Part shown: one piece after another, positions 17,803-27,009 of the stretch
How positions within the stretch are numbered: position 1 is the stretch's first letter
Layout: every line of letters begins with the position of its first letter
The notes under the pieces: generated by a model
Told to the model about the DNA's origin: nothing
The model's database searches: none
What the model saw: the letters and a program-made list of their open reading frames with translations, nothing else
Translations under genes and position numbers: made by a program
NCBI GenBank assembly: GCA_002293185.1
Contig: DBCS01000010.1
Span: forward strand, 38,708-102,707
Direction of reading: 5' to 3'
DNA from: Flavobacteriales bacterium UBA952
GTDB taxonomy: Bacteria > Bacteroidota > Bacteroidia > Flavobacteriales_D > Crocinitomicaceae
DNA length: 64,000 bases

Positions 17803-19209
17803 ATGCACATCGCCAAAGAACTACAAACCGTCGCTTACTTGTTCGCAAGTATTCTATTTATTCTCAGTTTAAGTGGCTTGTCCTCGCAAGCAACAGCGAA
17901 AAGAGGGGTGCTCTACGGTATCGCAGGAATGGTGATCGCTGTTGTTGCTACGATTCTCGGCGCTGGAGTAGAGGGTCATATCTACATATTATTGGCCATT
18001 GGTATAGCCTCTGTGATCGGTTTCATCGCAGCAAGAAAGGTCGAAATGACCTCTATGCCTCAGTTGGTGGCTATACTGCACAGTTTTGTCGGACTCGCTG
18101 CCGTTCTTGTTGGCGTAGGTTCTTATTTAGACCATTCAGTATTCAGCTCTAATGCTGACCATATTATCCATCTCGTTGAAGTGTATATTGGGGTGTTTAT
18201 TGGCGCGGTAACTTTTACAGGTTCTATTATTGCTTGGGGTAAACTCGAGGGGAGAATTTCATCCAAACCATGGAGTTTTAAAGGTCTTCAATATTTAAAT
18301 CTTGGCGTATTCATTTTTATTACCCTTCTAGGTGTTTTATTCTGCTCACAAGTTACTATCGATGGCGTTATTTTAATAGGTATTCTGTTTGTATTGTCTT
18401 GTTTTCTTGGGGTTTCTTTGGTCATGGCAATTGGCGGAGGCGATATGCCTGTGGTGGTCTCTATGCTCAACTCCTATTCAGGTTGGGCCGCTTCGGCCGC
18501 CGGTTTTATGTTAGGCAATGACTTACTGATCGTAACGGGAGCGCTTGTTGGTAGCTCGGGCGCCATTCTCTCTATTCACATGTGTGAAGCCATGAACCGC
18601 TCTTTTTTCTCTGTTATTTTTGCGAGTGGCTCCTCTGCTCAACAATCAGGGGAAAGAACGGCAATAGACGGAGAAGTTACTGCTATTGAACATGAAAATG
18701 TGGCGTCGAACCTTCTACTGGCCAACTCAGTTGTAATTGTACCCGGTTATGGAATGGCAGTAGCCAAAGCACAGTACCCTATTTTCGAGCTCACACAAAT
18801 GTTGCGCAGCAAAGGCAAAATGGTCCGTTTTGCGATTCATCCGGTTGCCGGACGCCTACCCGGCCACATGAACGTCTTACTTGCCGAAGCCAACGTACCT
18901 TACGATATCGTTTGCGATATGGAGGAGATCAACCAAGATATTGCTCAAACTGATGTTGTGCTCGTTGTGGGCGCCAATGATGTTGTGAACCCGAGTGCAC
19001 AAGACGATCCAGCAAGTTCTATATACGGAATGCCTGTCATTGAAGCTTGGCGTGCTCGACAAGTTGTGATCATGAAAAGATCGATGAGCGTCGGTTACTC
19101 AGGCGAAGACAATCCTCTTTTCTACAAGCCAAATGCAGATATGCTCTATGGCGATGCCAAAACAAGTGTAGAAAAACTCAATTATATCCTTAAAGAAAAA
19201 TTAGGATAA
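17803..19209 (+). CDS. pntB: NAD(P) transhydrogenase subunit beta
   Basis: A 468-residue beta subunit with about nine N-terminal helices forming the proton channel and a C-terminal NADP-binding domain III. Signatures: GGGDMPVVVSMLNSYSGWAA, then PGYGMAVAKAQYPIFEL and VVGANDVVNPSAQDDPASS. It follows pntA by one base, so the two are one operon. Confidence 0.95.
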   Translation: MHIAKELQTVAYLFASILFILSLSGLSSQATAKRGVLYGIAGMVIAVVATILGAGVEGHIYILLAIGIASVIGFIAARKVEMTSMPQLVAILHSFVGLAAVLVGVGSYLDHSVFSSNADHIIHLVEVYIGVFIGAVTFTGSIIAWGKLEGRISSKPWSFKGLQYLNLGVFIFITLLGVLFCSQVTIDGVILIGILFVLSCFLGVSLVMAIGGGDMPVVVSMLNSYSGWAASAAGFMLGNDLLIVTGALVGSSGAILSIHMCEAMNRSFFSVIFASGSSAQQSGERTAIDGEVTAIEHENVASNLLLANSVVIVPGYGMAVAKAQYPIFELTQMLRSKGKMVRFAIHPVAGRLPGHMNVLLAEANVPYDIVCDMEEINQDIAQTDVVLVVGANDVVNPSAQDDPASSIYGMPVIEAWRARQVVIMKRSMSVGYSGEDNPLFYKPNADMLYGDAKTSVEKLNYILKEKLG

Positions 19210-19238
19210 ATTAGCCTATTTAAGTCATAATCTCTGCT

Positions 19239-19246
19239 TAGCTTTG
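19239..19246 (+). promoter_or_regulatory. Putative -7 box for the DEAD-box helicase gene
   Basis: TAGCTTTG matches the TAnnTTTG element and stands 16 bp before the helicase start codon, giving a very short leader. No clear TTTG element is seen at the usual distance. Confidence 0.45.
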
Positions 19247-19262
19247 CGCTAAAATTACCAGC

Positions 19263-20582
19263 ATGACTTTTCGCGATTTAAATTTGAAGAAACCACTTTG
19301 GAATGCATTAGATAACCTCGGTTATCAAACGCCCACCACTATTCAGGCCACTGGTTTCAATGTCATGATGTCTGGTGCCGATACCATCGGAATTGCACAA
19401 ACTGGCACAGGAAAAACGCTAGCTTACCTCCTGCCCTGCTTGTGTATGTGGAAATTTTCAAAAGATCCGCATCCGCAAATTCTCATATTGGTGCCAACCA
19501 GAGAACTCGTGGCACAAGTAGTGAGCGAAGTAGAAAAACTAAGCTCTTTCATGAATGTGGCCGTTGGCGGTGTTTATGGTGGTACGAACATGAACACTCA
19601 AGCGGCGATGGTTTTGCAGGGCTTAGATATCCTTGTAGGTACGCCAGGACGCGTTCTGGATTTGGCCAAAAGTGGTTCTTTGCAACTCAAGCATATTAAA
19701 AAAGTGGTGATCGATGAAGTCGATGAAACGCTAAGCCTGGGCTTCAGGCCACAGCTCCTGCATATCTTTGAGTTTTTACCCACCAAAAAACAGTTCATGG
19801 TTTTTTCGGCAACACTTTCCGAGGAGGTCTCTGTTTTTTTGGAGGACTACCTCATTTCTCCGGTTCGGGTAGAGGCTGCGCGCGCTGGCTCCACCCTCGA
19901 TAAAATTGACCAATCGGGATACCATGTGCCGAATTTTTTGTCGAAGATTATCTTACTACAACACCTTTTAGACCAGATGCCTATAGAGGCTAAGGTATTG
20001 GTTTTTGTATCCTCACGTGCCTTAGCTGATTTGGTATTCGAAAAAATAGAACCAAATTACGCAGAAGTACTCGGTATTATTCACTCCAATAAGGCTCAAA
20101 ATTTTCGCTTTGATACCGTCCAAGCTTTTCAAGCTGGCGACACCCGAATCTTAATCGCCACCGACCTCATTGCACGCGGTATAGATGTCACTGATGTGTC
20201 TCATGTCATTAACTTCGATATCCCAGAAAGTACAGAAAACTACATTCACCGCATTGGTAGAACAGGAAGAGCTGACAAAAATGGCATAGCCATCACCTTT
20301 ATCACCGAAAAAGATCAGGGTATGCTGAATTCAATTAAAGCACTCACACAAAAAGAAATTCCATTAATGGCTATTCCGTCAGATCTTGAGTGGAGTACTG
20401 AACTGCTAGAGTTTGAAAAGCCTAAAGTTGAGGTTCCTGGAAAAATGCTCAAATTGCCCAAACGAGACAACGTAGGGGCTTCTTTTCATGAGAAAAAAGA
20501 AAAAAACAAAAAAGTCAACGTGCGCTACGACCACAAAAAAGCCATGCAAGAAAAGTACGGAAAACCTAAAAAGAAGCGCTAA
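19263..20582 (+). CDS. DEAD-box ATP-dependent RNA helicase
   Basis: A 439-residue RNA helicase with the standard order of motifs: Q motif region TPTTIQATG, AQTGTGKT (I), PTRELVAQ (Ia), TPGRVLDL (Ib), SAT (III), ATDLIARGIDV (V) and HRIGRTGR (VI). Motif II reads DEVD, not DEAD. The C-terminus is a Lys-rich basic tail (from residue 400) likely to bind RNA. Probable role in ribosome assembly or RNA unwinding; the exact paralogue cannot be assigned. Confidence 0.92.
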   Translation: MTFRDLNLKKPLWNALDNLGYQTPTTIQATGFNVMMSGADTIGIAQTGTGKTLAYLLPCLCMWKFSKDPHPQILILVPTRELVAQVVSEVEKLSSFMNVAVGGVYGGTNMNTQAAMVLQGLDILVGTPGRVLDLAKSGSLQLKHIKKVVIDEVDETLSLGFRPQLLHIFEFLPTKKQFMVFSATLSEEVSVFLEDYLISPVRVEAARAGSTLDKIDQSGYHVPNFLSKIILLQHLLDQMPIEAKVLVFVSSRALADLVFEKIEPNYAEVLGIIHSNKAQNFRFDTVQAFQAGDTRILIATDLIARGIDVTDVSHVINFDIPESTENYIHRIGRTGRADKNGIAITFITEKDQGMLNSIKALTQKEIPLMAIPSDLEWSTELLEFEKPKVEVPGKMLKLPKRDNVGASFHEKKEKNKKVNVRYDHKKAMQEKYGKPKKKR

Positions 20583-20588
20583 AAATAA

Positions 20589-22055
20589 TTAGGACAACCC
20601 TTGTAACAGGTTGTCGTATAAATCATTAAAGGACAAACCGTCAGCCGTTTTGGTTTTGGACAATTGTTTGAATTCAACGAGCGCCCAAAGCACAAACTCC
20701 ATTAAAAATGGAAGGTCTTCTGAGGCAACATGAGGTTGGTATTTGTAAATAAGATCTTTTAAGGGCGCAATTTGCAATAAAGTCTTTTCGTGCAATGCAC
20801 TTCCTTGCTCGTCGGGTAATTCAAAAGTGCTTACATTATAAAACCAACTCAGAACGGCATCATATGGCGTTTTATCATCGCGTTTTTTGAGTTTTTCTAT
20901 TTTTGGAAAATAAGTTAAAAAGAGGGTTTTGATCGCCTCGCTGATCAGCTGGTTGGCCACAAACGCAGCTCCTTCTTGTTCTCCTTCATAGACCAACTCG
21001 ACTTTACCTGTTATGGAAGGTATCATTCCCATCAGATCACTGAAACGAACCACTGTTTGCGTTTCGCTATTCAAAATGGCGCGTCTTTCGGCCGTACTCA
21101 CGAGATTCTCGTAGGCGGTAATACTCATGCGGGCACTTACGCCACTCTTGTAATCGATATAAGGACTTACGCGCGCCTCGAAAGCAACCTGTTCTAAAAT
21201 ATCCTTAGCGAGTTCTGGCACGTGTACTTTGCAAAAACGATTTTCTAGTTGTTCGGCTTCTTGGTTGGTGATTTTCTTTGCAGTTTTGATATCCGCAGCG
21301 TAGTGCGTTAAGATTTGAGAACCTATACGGTCTTTGAGCGGCGTAATGATGCTTCCACGATTGGTGTAGTCTTCGGGGTTGGCTGTAAATACAAATTGAA
21401 GGTCTAGCGGAAGACGCAATTTAAAGCCCCGAATTTGAATGTCGCCTTCTTCCAATATATTGAAGAGCGCCACTTGAATGCGCGCTTGTAAGTCGGGAAG
21501 CTCGTTTATGACGAAAATGCATCGGTTGGCACGAGGAATCATGCCAAAATGCAAAACACGGTCGTCGGCATAGCTTAGTTTGAGGTTGGCTGCTTTAATA
21601 GGATCGATGTCGCCAATGAGGTCGGCGATGGTGACGTCTGGGGTAGCCAACTTCTCAAAGAATCTTTCAGAACGGTGCAGCCATGTAATTGGCGTGTCGT
21701 CGGCCTTTTCTGCAATAAGGTCTTGCGCATAGCGGCTAAGGGGCTGCAATGGATCGTCATTGATTTCGCTTCCCGCCACAACGGGTATGTATTCATCCAA
21801 TAATTGAAGCAGGAGTCTGGCAATTCTGGTTTTACCTTGCCCGCGCAAACCGAGTAAATTGATGTTGTGTTTAGAGAGAATAGCGCGTTCTAATTGCGGA
21901 ATAACGGTATGCTCATAACCGTGCATAGTCGGTAAACTCGGGCGGCCTGACTTTAAGGTCAGAATGAGGTTGTCACGGAGTTCATTTTTGATACTTTTGG
22001 GCGTATAACCCGCTGCCTTCAGGGCACCAAGGGTATGAATGGTCGTTTGCATCAT
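20589..22055 (-). CDS. MoxR/ChlI-like AAA+ ATPase
   Basis: A 488-residue AAA+ protein with Walker A GLRGQGKTRIAR near residue 70, a Walker B-like segment IFVINELPDLQA near 190, and a sensor/arginine-finger region FTANPEDYTNRG...DRIG. It resembles magnesium-chelatase subunit I, but no chlorophyll or cobalamin genes are nearby. It follows the VWA gene with a one-base overlap (TAATG), the usual pairing of MoxR-type chaperone ATPases with a VWA partner. Role unproven; likely assembly or remodelling of a target complex. Confidence 0.85.
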   Translation of the reverse strand: MMQTTIHTLGALKAAGYTPKSIKNELRDNLILTLKSGRPSLPTMHGYEHTVIPQLERAILSKHNINLLGLRGQGKTRIARLLLQLLDEYIPVVAGSEINDDPLQPLSRYAQDLIAEKADDTPITWLHRSERFFEKLATPDVTIADLIGDIDPIKAANLKLSYADDRVLHFGMIPRANRCIFVINELPDLQARIQVALFNILEEGDIQIRGFKLRLPLDLQFVFTANPEDYTNRGSIITPLKDRIGSQILTHYAADIKTAKKITNQEAEQLENRFCKVHVPELAKDILEQVAFEARVSPYIDYKSGVSARMSITAYENLVSTAERRAILNSETQTVVRFSDLMGMIPSITGKVELVYEGEQEGAAFVANQLISEAIKTLFLTYFPKIEKLKKRDDKTPYDAVLSWFYNVSTFELPDEQGSALHEKTLLQIAPLKDLIYKYQPHVASEDLPFLMEFVLWALVEFKQLSKTKTADGLSFNDLYDNLLQGLS

Positions 22056-23164
22056 TAATTGATTCTTTTTTTGCGGTTGGTTTGGTAATCGTGAAAAATC
22101 ATTTCTCCAAGACCTTTGAGCCCTGTAAAGAAAGCTTTTCCGTTGTTTGTTTTGGTAAATTCTTCAACAAAAGCCTGCAAATAGGGGTCTTGGGCAATCA
22201 TGAATGTGGTAATAGGTACATGCAACTTGCGGGCTTGGGCAGCCATTGTGTAGCATTTGTCGACAATGTATTGATCGAGGCCATTGCTATTTTTATAATA
22301 TTGGCCGTCGGGCAAACGCAAACAACTCGGCTTGCCATCGGTGATCATAAAAATTTGCTTATTGGTATTGCGCTTTCTGCGCAAGATGTCCATGGCGAGT
22401 TCTAAACCCGCGACCGTATTGGTATGGTAGGGCCCAACGTTCAGGTACGGTAGGTCTTTAATTTGAATTGGCCAGGCATCATTACCAAATACAATGATAT
22501 CAATGGTATCTTTTGGATAAGTCGTTGTAATAAACTCCGCGAGCGCCATTGCTACTTTTTTAGCTGGTGTAATGCGGTCTTCTCCGTAGAGAATCATGCT
22601 ATGGCTAATATCTATCATGAGAACGGTGCTCATCTGAGATTTGTGGTGCGTATCCTCTACCACCAAATCTCGCTCGTCTAACATAAAGTGCGCTATACCA
22701 TGGTTAATCTGTGCGTTTTTAAGACTTTCAGTCATGGAGATGTGCTCCAACGCATCGCCAAATTGAAAATCTCGGAACTCGCCTGTGGCTTCATCGCCTT
22801 GGCCGGTTTTCTTGGAGTGGTGGTTGCCCCGACCACTCTTGCGGATATTACCAAAAATTTGAGCCATAGCATTTTTGCGTATGGCGCGTTCGGTTTTGGC
22901 TGTAATTTTAAGATCTCCTTTGCCGTCTGGCTTGATTTCCTCGCGGAGATAACCTCTTTTTTTGAGGTCTTCTATGAAATCTTCAAGGGTATATTCAGGA
23001 GTGGTTAAGTTGTATTCTTTGTCTAGGATTTTTAACCAATCAAGCGCTTCTTCTACGTCCCCGGACGTATGGGTGATCAGCTCGGAGAAAATATCGAAAA
23101 GTTTGTCGAACGGAGCTTGCTCAGGAGCAACGTAGGGAGTAAAAATATAACCAGTTTGAGCCAT
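22055..23164 (-). CDS. von Willebrand factor A domain protein (partner of the AAA+ ATPase)
   Basis: A 369-residue protein. Residues from about 195 form a VWA domain with a complete MIDAS: DISHSM (DxSxS), a distal Thr in TNTVAGLELA, and Asp in MITDGKPS. The N-terminal 190 residues are helical and charged. No signal peptide is present, so it is cytoplasmic. With the adjacent ATPase it forms a MoxR-VWA type pair analogous to ChlI-ChlD. Confidence 0.88.
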   Translation of the reverse strand: MAQTGYIFTPYVAPEQAPFDKLFDIFSELITHTSGDVEEALDWLKILDKEYNLTTPEYTLEDFIEDLKKRGYLREEIKPDGKGDLKITAKTERAIRKNAMAQIFGNIRKSGRGNHHSKKTGQGDEATGEFRDFQFGDALEHISMTESLKNAQINHGIAHFMLDERDLVVEDTHHKSQMSTVLMIDISHSMILYGEDRITPAKKVAMALAEFITTTYPKDTIDIIVFGNDAWPIQIKDLPYLNVGPYHTNTVAGLELAMDILRRKRNTNKQIFMITDGKPSCLRLPDGQYYKNSNGLDQYIVDKCYTMAAQARKLHVPITTFMIAQDPYLQAFVEEFTKTNNGKAFFTGLKGLGEMIFHDYQTNRKKRIN

Positions 23165-23241
23165 TTGACTTGCTTTTTATTCTAAACACGAGGCGACTCA
23201 GAAAGTTTCCTTATAGACCAAACTTTATGAAATATAATCGA

Positions 23242-23637
23242 CTATGCCTCGATATCTTGCAGATGCAGCTCTAGCGCTCTAACTGAAATTTGAATTTCCC
23301 AGATCAATAAGGCTAGAGAAATAATCAATAAAATAAGGGCCAGACCAAAAATCCAAACAGCAATAAATTCTTGCTGGATATAGATAAAGAACATGGAAAG
23401 TACACAAAGTAACAAACTTGTGATTCCAAAGATTTGCATCGACCTAGTAAGGTATAATCTTTTTCTGAGGTTCACGATTTGCGCTTTGATGATTTTGCTG
23501 GGATCGTGCTTGTAGGCCGTATGTAAATTTCTGATGGTATTGGCGTAAGCCAAAAAGCGATTGGTATAGGCCAGCATGATCAGCGATATAGACGAAAACA
23601 ATAATGCTGGTGTGGTAAGGGTAAGTTCCATGATCAT
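23242..23637 (-). CDS. DUF2721 family membrane protein
   Basis: A 131-residue protein with three hydrophobic segments. The N-terminal LTTPALLFSSISLIMLAYTN followed by RFLAYANTIRNLH is the DUF2721 signature. Function of the family is unknown. A second in-frame ATG at 23631 (MELTLTTP) is equally likely as the start. Confidence 0.82.
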   Translation of the reverse strand: MIMELTLTTPALLFSSISLIMLAYTNRFLAYANTIRNLHTAYKHDPSKIIKAQIVNLRKRLYLTRSMQIFGITSLLLCVLSMFFIYIQQEFIAVWIFGLALILLIISLALLIWEIQISVRALELHLQDIEA

Positions 23638-23646
23638 CGAATAATA

Positions 23647-23880
23647 TTATTTGCCTATTCCTTTTTTAATCATTTCCAAATACATGGCCTCTACCTTATT
23701 TCTGGCCCAAGTTGTACGCCTCAAAAACACCAAACTAGATTTTATACTGGGATCAATTTTAAAACAATTAATATTGACTTTAAATGCCATGTGTTCCCAA
23801 CCGTAGTTATCTACTAATGCCTCTAAAATTTCGGCGAGCTTAACGCCGTGCAGGGGATTATTGGGTTGGATTTGATTCAA
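23647..23880 (-). CDS. VF530 (DUF2132) family protein
   Basis: About 77 residues and a strong match to the VF530 pattern: NNPLHGVKL, LVDNYGWEHM, NCFKIDPSIKSSLVFLRRT and WARNKVEAMYLEM. The family fold is a small helical domain suggested to bind DNA. No ATG is available. TTG at 23880 is chosen because it gives the family length and lies just downstream of a -7 box at 23895-23902; a TTG at 23937 would lie upstream of that promoter. Confidence 0.82.
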   Translation of the reverse strand: MNQIQPNNPLHGVKLAEILEALVDNYGWEHMAFKVNINCFKIDPSIKSSLVFLRRTTWARNKVEAMYLEMIKKGIGK

Positions 23881-23894
23881 TATACTATTTTGAA

Positions 23895-23902
23895 CAAAGA
23901 TA
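23895..23902 (-). promoter_or_regulatory. Putative -7 box for the VF530 gene
   Basis: On the minus strand this reads TATCTTTG, a full match to TAnnTTTG, 15 bp upstream of the proposed TTG start. Confidence 0.5.
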
Positions 23903-23994
23903 CGATTGTTACATTTACTGAGGTGTAAAAGCCTCAAATTTTGAACTTTTTAGGTTCATTAATGTTCTCAAATAGGTAAAAATCAATTTCAACT

Positions 23995-25365
23995 ATGAAC
24001 TTCAGCGACCTTCTCAGACAACAACACCAGTATTTGAATACGCAACATACAAAGTCATTGGCAGCTAGAAAATTAACCTTGCTGCGCTTCAAGCAAATGC
24101 TCGAAGAAAATGAAGCCAAAATTTATGCAGCCGTGCATGCCGATTTTAATAAGTCTGCAAACGAGGCTTTCCTGACGGAATACACCATTTTAATCAAAGA
24201 TATCGAAGATGCGCTGCGTGCTTTACCTAAATGGATGAAAGCGCAGAAAGTGCGCACGAATATTGTCAATTGGCCAGGTAAGTCATTTGTCATGCCGGAA
24301 CCTTTGGGTGTATGCTTGGTCATTGGCGCATGGAACTACCCTATTCAGTTGTCTTTGGCGCCAGTAATTGCAGCACTTGCCGCTGGCAATACCGTCATTC
24401 TCAAACCATCTGAACTGGCAGCCCATAGCGCTCAATGCATGGCGTCGCTTGCAGCGCAATATTTTGAACCCTCTTTGTTTACCGTCGTTCAAGGTGGGGT
24501 TGAAGAAACCACACGATTGCTTGACGAACGCTTCGACAAAATCTTTTTTACAGGAAGCCCTGCTGTAGGCCGCATCGTTTATCAAGCTGCAGCCAAACAC
24601 CTCACGCCTGTTACACTTGAACTTGGTGGCAAAAGCCCTGCAATTCTAACGCCCAGTGCTCATTTGCCCACGGCCATTAAACGTTTGGTTTGGGCCAAAT
24701 TTCTGAATGCAGGACAAACCTGCATAGCCCCAGATTATGTATTTGTGCACGCGTCTATTTACGAAGAGAGTTTAGCGCTTTTCAAAGCACAAATTGAGCA
24801 AAACGATTATCAATTGACTGCAGATAACTACGTACAAATCATTAACGAGCGCAATCTTGATCGGCTGGAGCGCTTGCTTCCAAAAGAAAAAATTGCTTTA
24901 GGAGGAAAAGTCAATCGAACCAATCGAACTATTGAACCAACACTACTGAGAGATGTGCGTTTAGAGGATGCCGTGATGCAAGAAGAAATTTTTGGGCCGA
25001 TACTTCCGTTAATTTCCTTTTCAAATTTTGAAGATGTCCTACACTACATCAAAAATGAAGAAAAGCCCCTTTCTGCCTATCTATTTTCTAATGATGCCAA
25101 AGAGCAAAATATATGGCTGAATGAACTTTCTTTTGGAGGAGGTTGCATCAATGATGCGCTCATGCACATCACCAATCCGAATCTACCTTTTGGAGGCGTT
25201 GGACAGAGCGGTACCGGAAGTTATCATGGCAAAGCCGGTTTTGATACTTTTTCTCATTATAAGTCAGTTTTTAAAAAACCACGCTTATTTGAAGTACCTT
25301 TGAAGTATCCGCCATATACCCCATCAAAAATGAGCTGGATCAAACGCTTACTCAAATTATCATGA
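23995..25365 (+). CDS. Aldehyde dehydrogenase (ALDH3-like)
   Basis: A 456-residue NAD(P)-dependent aldehyde dehydrogenase. Catalytic Cys in LNAGQTCIAPDYV and the glutamate motif LELGGKSPAIL are present, as is the glycine motif FFTGSPAVGRIV. Length and the lack of an N-terminal extension fit the ALDH3 group, which oxidises medium- and long-chain aldehydes. The stop overlaps the start of the exporter ATPase gene by 4 bp (ATGA). Confidence 0.92.
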   Translation: MNFSDLLRQQHQYLNTQHTKSLAARKLTLLRFKQMLEENEAKIYAAVHADFNKSANEAFLTEYTILIKDIEDALRALPKWMKAQKVRTNIVNWPGKSFVMPEPLGVCLVIGAWNYPIQLSLAPVIAALAAGNTVILKPSELAAHSAQCMASLAAQYFEPSLFTVVQGGVEETTRLLDERFDKIFFTGSPAVGRIVYQAAAKHLTPVTLELGGKSPAILTPSAHLPTAIKRLVWAKFLNAGQTCIAPDYVFVHASIYEESLALFKAQIEQNDYQLTADNYVQIINERNLDRLERLLPKEKIALGGKVNRTNRTIEPTLLRDVRLEDAVMQEEIFGPILPLISFSNFEDVLHYIKNEEKPLSAYLFSNDAKEQNIWLNELSFGGGCINDALMHITNPNLPFGGVGQSGTGSYHGKAGFDTFSHYKSVFKKPRLFEVPLKYPPYTPSKMSWIKRLLKLS

Positions 25366-26072
25366 ATCCAATTGCCAAGCTCGCCGGTGTCGGAAAAGAA
25401 TACGAAGTTGGAGACCAAACAATCATTGCACTTCAACCCGTCAATTTAGACATACGGGCTGGTGAATTGCTGTTGATTATCGGGCCATCGGGCTCAGGTA
25501 AAACAACCCTGCTTTCATTATTGGGCTGTGTCATTTACCCCTCTTATGGTCAACTTTGGGTAAAAGACCAGTTGGTCAATGAACTCAATCAGAAAGAACT
25601 GGCCGCTTTACGCCTATACACCATCGGCTTTGTTTTTCAGAGTTTTAATTTAATTGCGCCGCTCAATGCCCTAGACAACGTCATGATGCCGTTGCAACTG
25701 AAGAAGTTGCCGAGAGCCACCGCCAAGCAAAAAGCACTTGAGGCACTAGAACTAGTTGGAATGCTCGATCGCAAAAATAGTTTACCCAAACAACTCTCAG
25801 GTGGCCAACAACAACGCGTGGCTATTGCCCGTGCGCTAGTCACCGACCCACAATTGGTATTGTGCGATGAACCGACTGCATCGCTAGATGCCAATTCAAT
25901 TTCCACCGTTATGCAAGAACTCGTGAACCTAGCCCGCAAAGGCAAGGCCGTTTGTGTGGTCACCCACGACCCTCGCTTATTGCAATACGCCGATCGGATC
26001 ATTGAAGTCGATGCAGGTTTAGCCACCGAAATAACCAAAAAAGACCTTTCACAAAAATTAGCCATTCATTGA
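25362..26072 (+). CDS. ABC transporter ATP-binding protein (DevA/MacB-like)
   Basis: A 236-residue ABC ATPase with Walker A GPSGSGKTTLL, Q loop VFQSFNLI, signature LSGGQQQRVAIARAL and Walker B LVLCDEPTASLD. It is of the LolD/MacB/DevA branch that works with an FtsX-type permease. Together with the next two genes it makes a DevBCA-like exporter; the substrate, possibly a lipid, glycolipid or peptide, cannot be inferred. Confidence 0.92.
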   Translation: MNPIAKLAGVGKEYEVGDQTIIALQPVNLDIRAGELLLIIGPSGSGKTTLLSLLGCVIYPSYGQLWVKDQLVNELNQKELAALRLYTIGFVFQSFNLIAPLNALDNVMMPLQLKKLPRATAKQKALEALELVGMLDRKNSLPKQLSGGQQQRVAIARALVTDPQLVLCDEPTASLDANSISTVMQELVNLARKGKAVCVVTHDPRLLQYADRIIEVDAGLATEITKKDLSQKLAIH

Positions 26073-26073
26073 T

Positions 26074-27006
26074 ATGTTTAAAAAAATTATGACCCCATCT
26101 CTACTCCTTTTTGTGCTCCTTTCCTGTGGAGGCAAAGAGGCGCCAAAAGTCAAAGTAGAAAAATATAAAGTTGACAAAATTGACAAAATCATTGGCATTG
26201 CGCGCATTGAACCCGCTGCAAAAATTAGTCCTTTGGGTGCTGAAATTGCAGGTAAAATTGTAATGATTCATGTTCCAGAAGGTCAGTTTGTTCGGAAGGG
26301 AACCCTCTTAGCCACCCTAGACCAATCTCTTGATCAAGCACAGGTCTTACAAACCGATGCTAAAATACGCACCCGTCAGCAGCGTATCAAAAGCGTGGAA
26401 GCAAAAATTGCCGCCATAGAACTCAAAATAAGCATTGCAGAAGTGGACCGCGACCGCGACCGCACTTTAGCGGAATCTAAAGCCGGTACCCAAAAGGCGG
26501 CTTTTGATTCGGAAAACATCTACAAAAATTTAAAAGCAGAGCTTCAAATTGCCAAGGCAGATTTAGCCGAAGCCAACGCTACCTTAAGCGAGGTAGAAAC
26601 AGAGCGCAATTACACCCAAAAGCTTTTGGACAAAAAGAATATTTACGCACCTGCAGATGGCATGGTTTTAAATTGGGACGTCAAGTTAGGGCAAGCACTT
26701 AGTGTTGGTGTTAAAATCGGTGATTTTGCACCCTCTGGCGACCTCATTGCTACGACGGAGGTTGACGAACTTTTTGCCATGAAAGTTAAAATTGGGCAGC
26801 GCGTTCAGATCAATATTCAAGGAACCAACGAAAAACTGAGTTCTGGAACAGTAATCTACTGCGCACCCTATCTTTCAAAAAAATCAATCTTCAATGACCG
26901 CGCAGACAACCTCGAAGATCGCAGAGTGCGAGAGGTACGCGTTCGCATTGAGCAACCAGAAGCAGTATTGATTGGTAGCAGAGTGGAATGCGTCATCAAT
27001 TTGTAA
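26074..27006 (+). CDS. Periplasmic adaptor lipoprotein (HlyD/DevB-like)
   Basis: A 310-residue membrane-fusion protein. It starts with a lipoprotein signal (LLFVLLSCGG, lipobox LLSC). A biotinyl-lipoyl half (IVMIHVPEGQFVRKGTLLATL) is followed by a helical hairpin of about 100 residues, the second lipoyl half (IYAPADGMVLN), and a beta-barrel domain (ATTEVDELFAMKVKIGQRV). It would connect the inner-membrane ABC unit to the outer membrane. Confidence 0.9.
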   Translation: MFKKIMTPSLLLFVLLSCGGKEAPKVKVEKYKVDKIDKIIGIARIEPAAKISPLGAEIAGKIVMIHVPEGQFVRKGTLLATLDQSLDQAQVLQTDAKIRTRQQRIKSVEAKIAAIELKISIAEVDRDRDRTLAESKAGTQKAAFDSENIYKNLKAELQIAKADLAEANATLSEVETERNYTQKLLDKKNIYAPADGMVLNWDVKLGQALSVGVKIGDFAPSGDLIATTEVDELFAMKVKIGQRVQINIQGTNEKLSSGTVIYCAPYLSKKSIFNDRADNLEDRRVREVRVRIEQPEAVLIGSRVECVINL

Positions 27007-27009
27007 GTC

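Noticed and set aside
20593..20615. Inverted repeat GACAACC/GGTTGTC at the end of the AAA+ ATPase gene as a terminator
   Set aside because: The stem is short, the loop is 9 bases, it lies within the last codons, and only an interrupted T-rich stretch follows; too weak to call.
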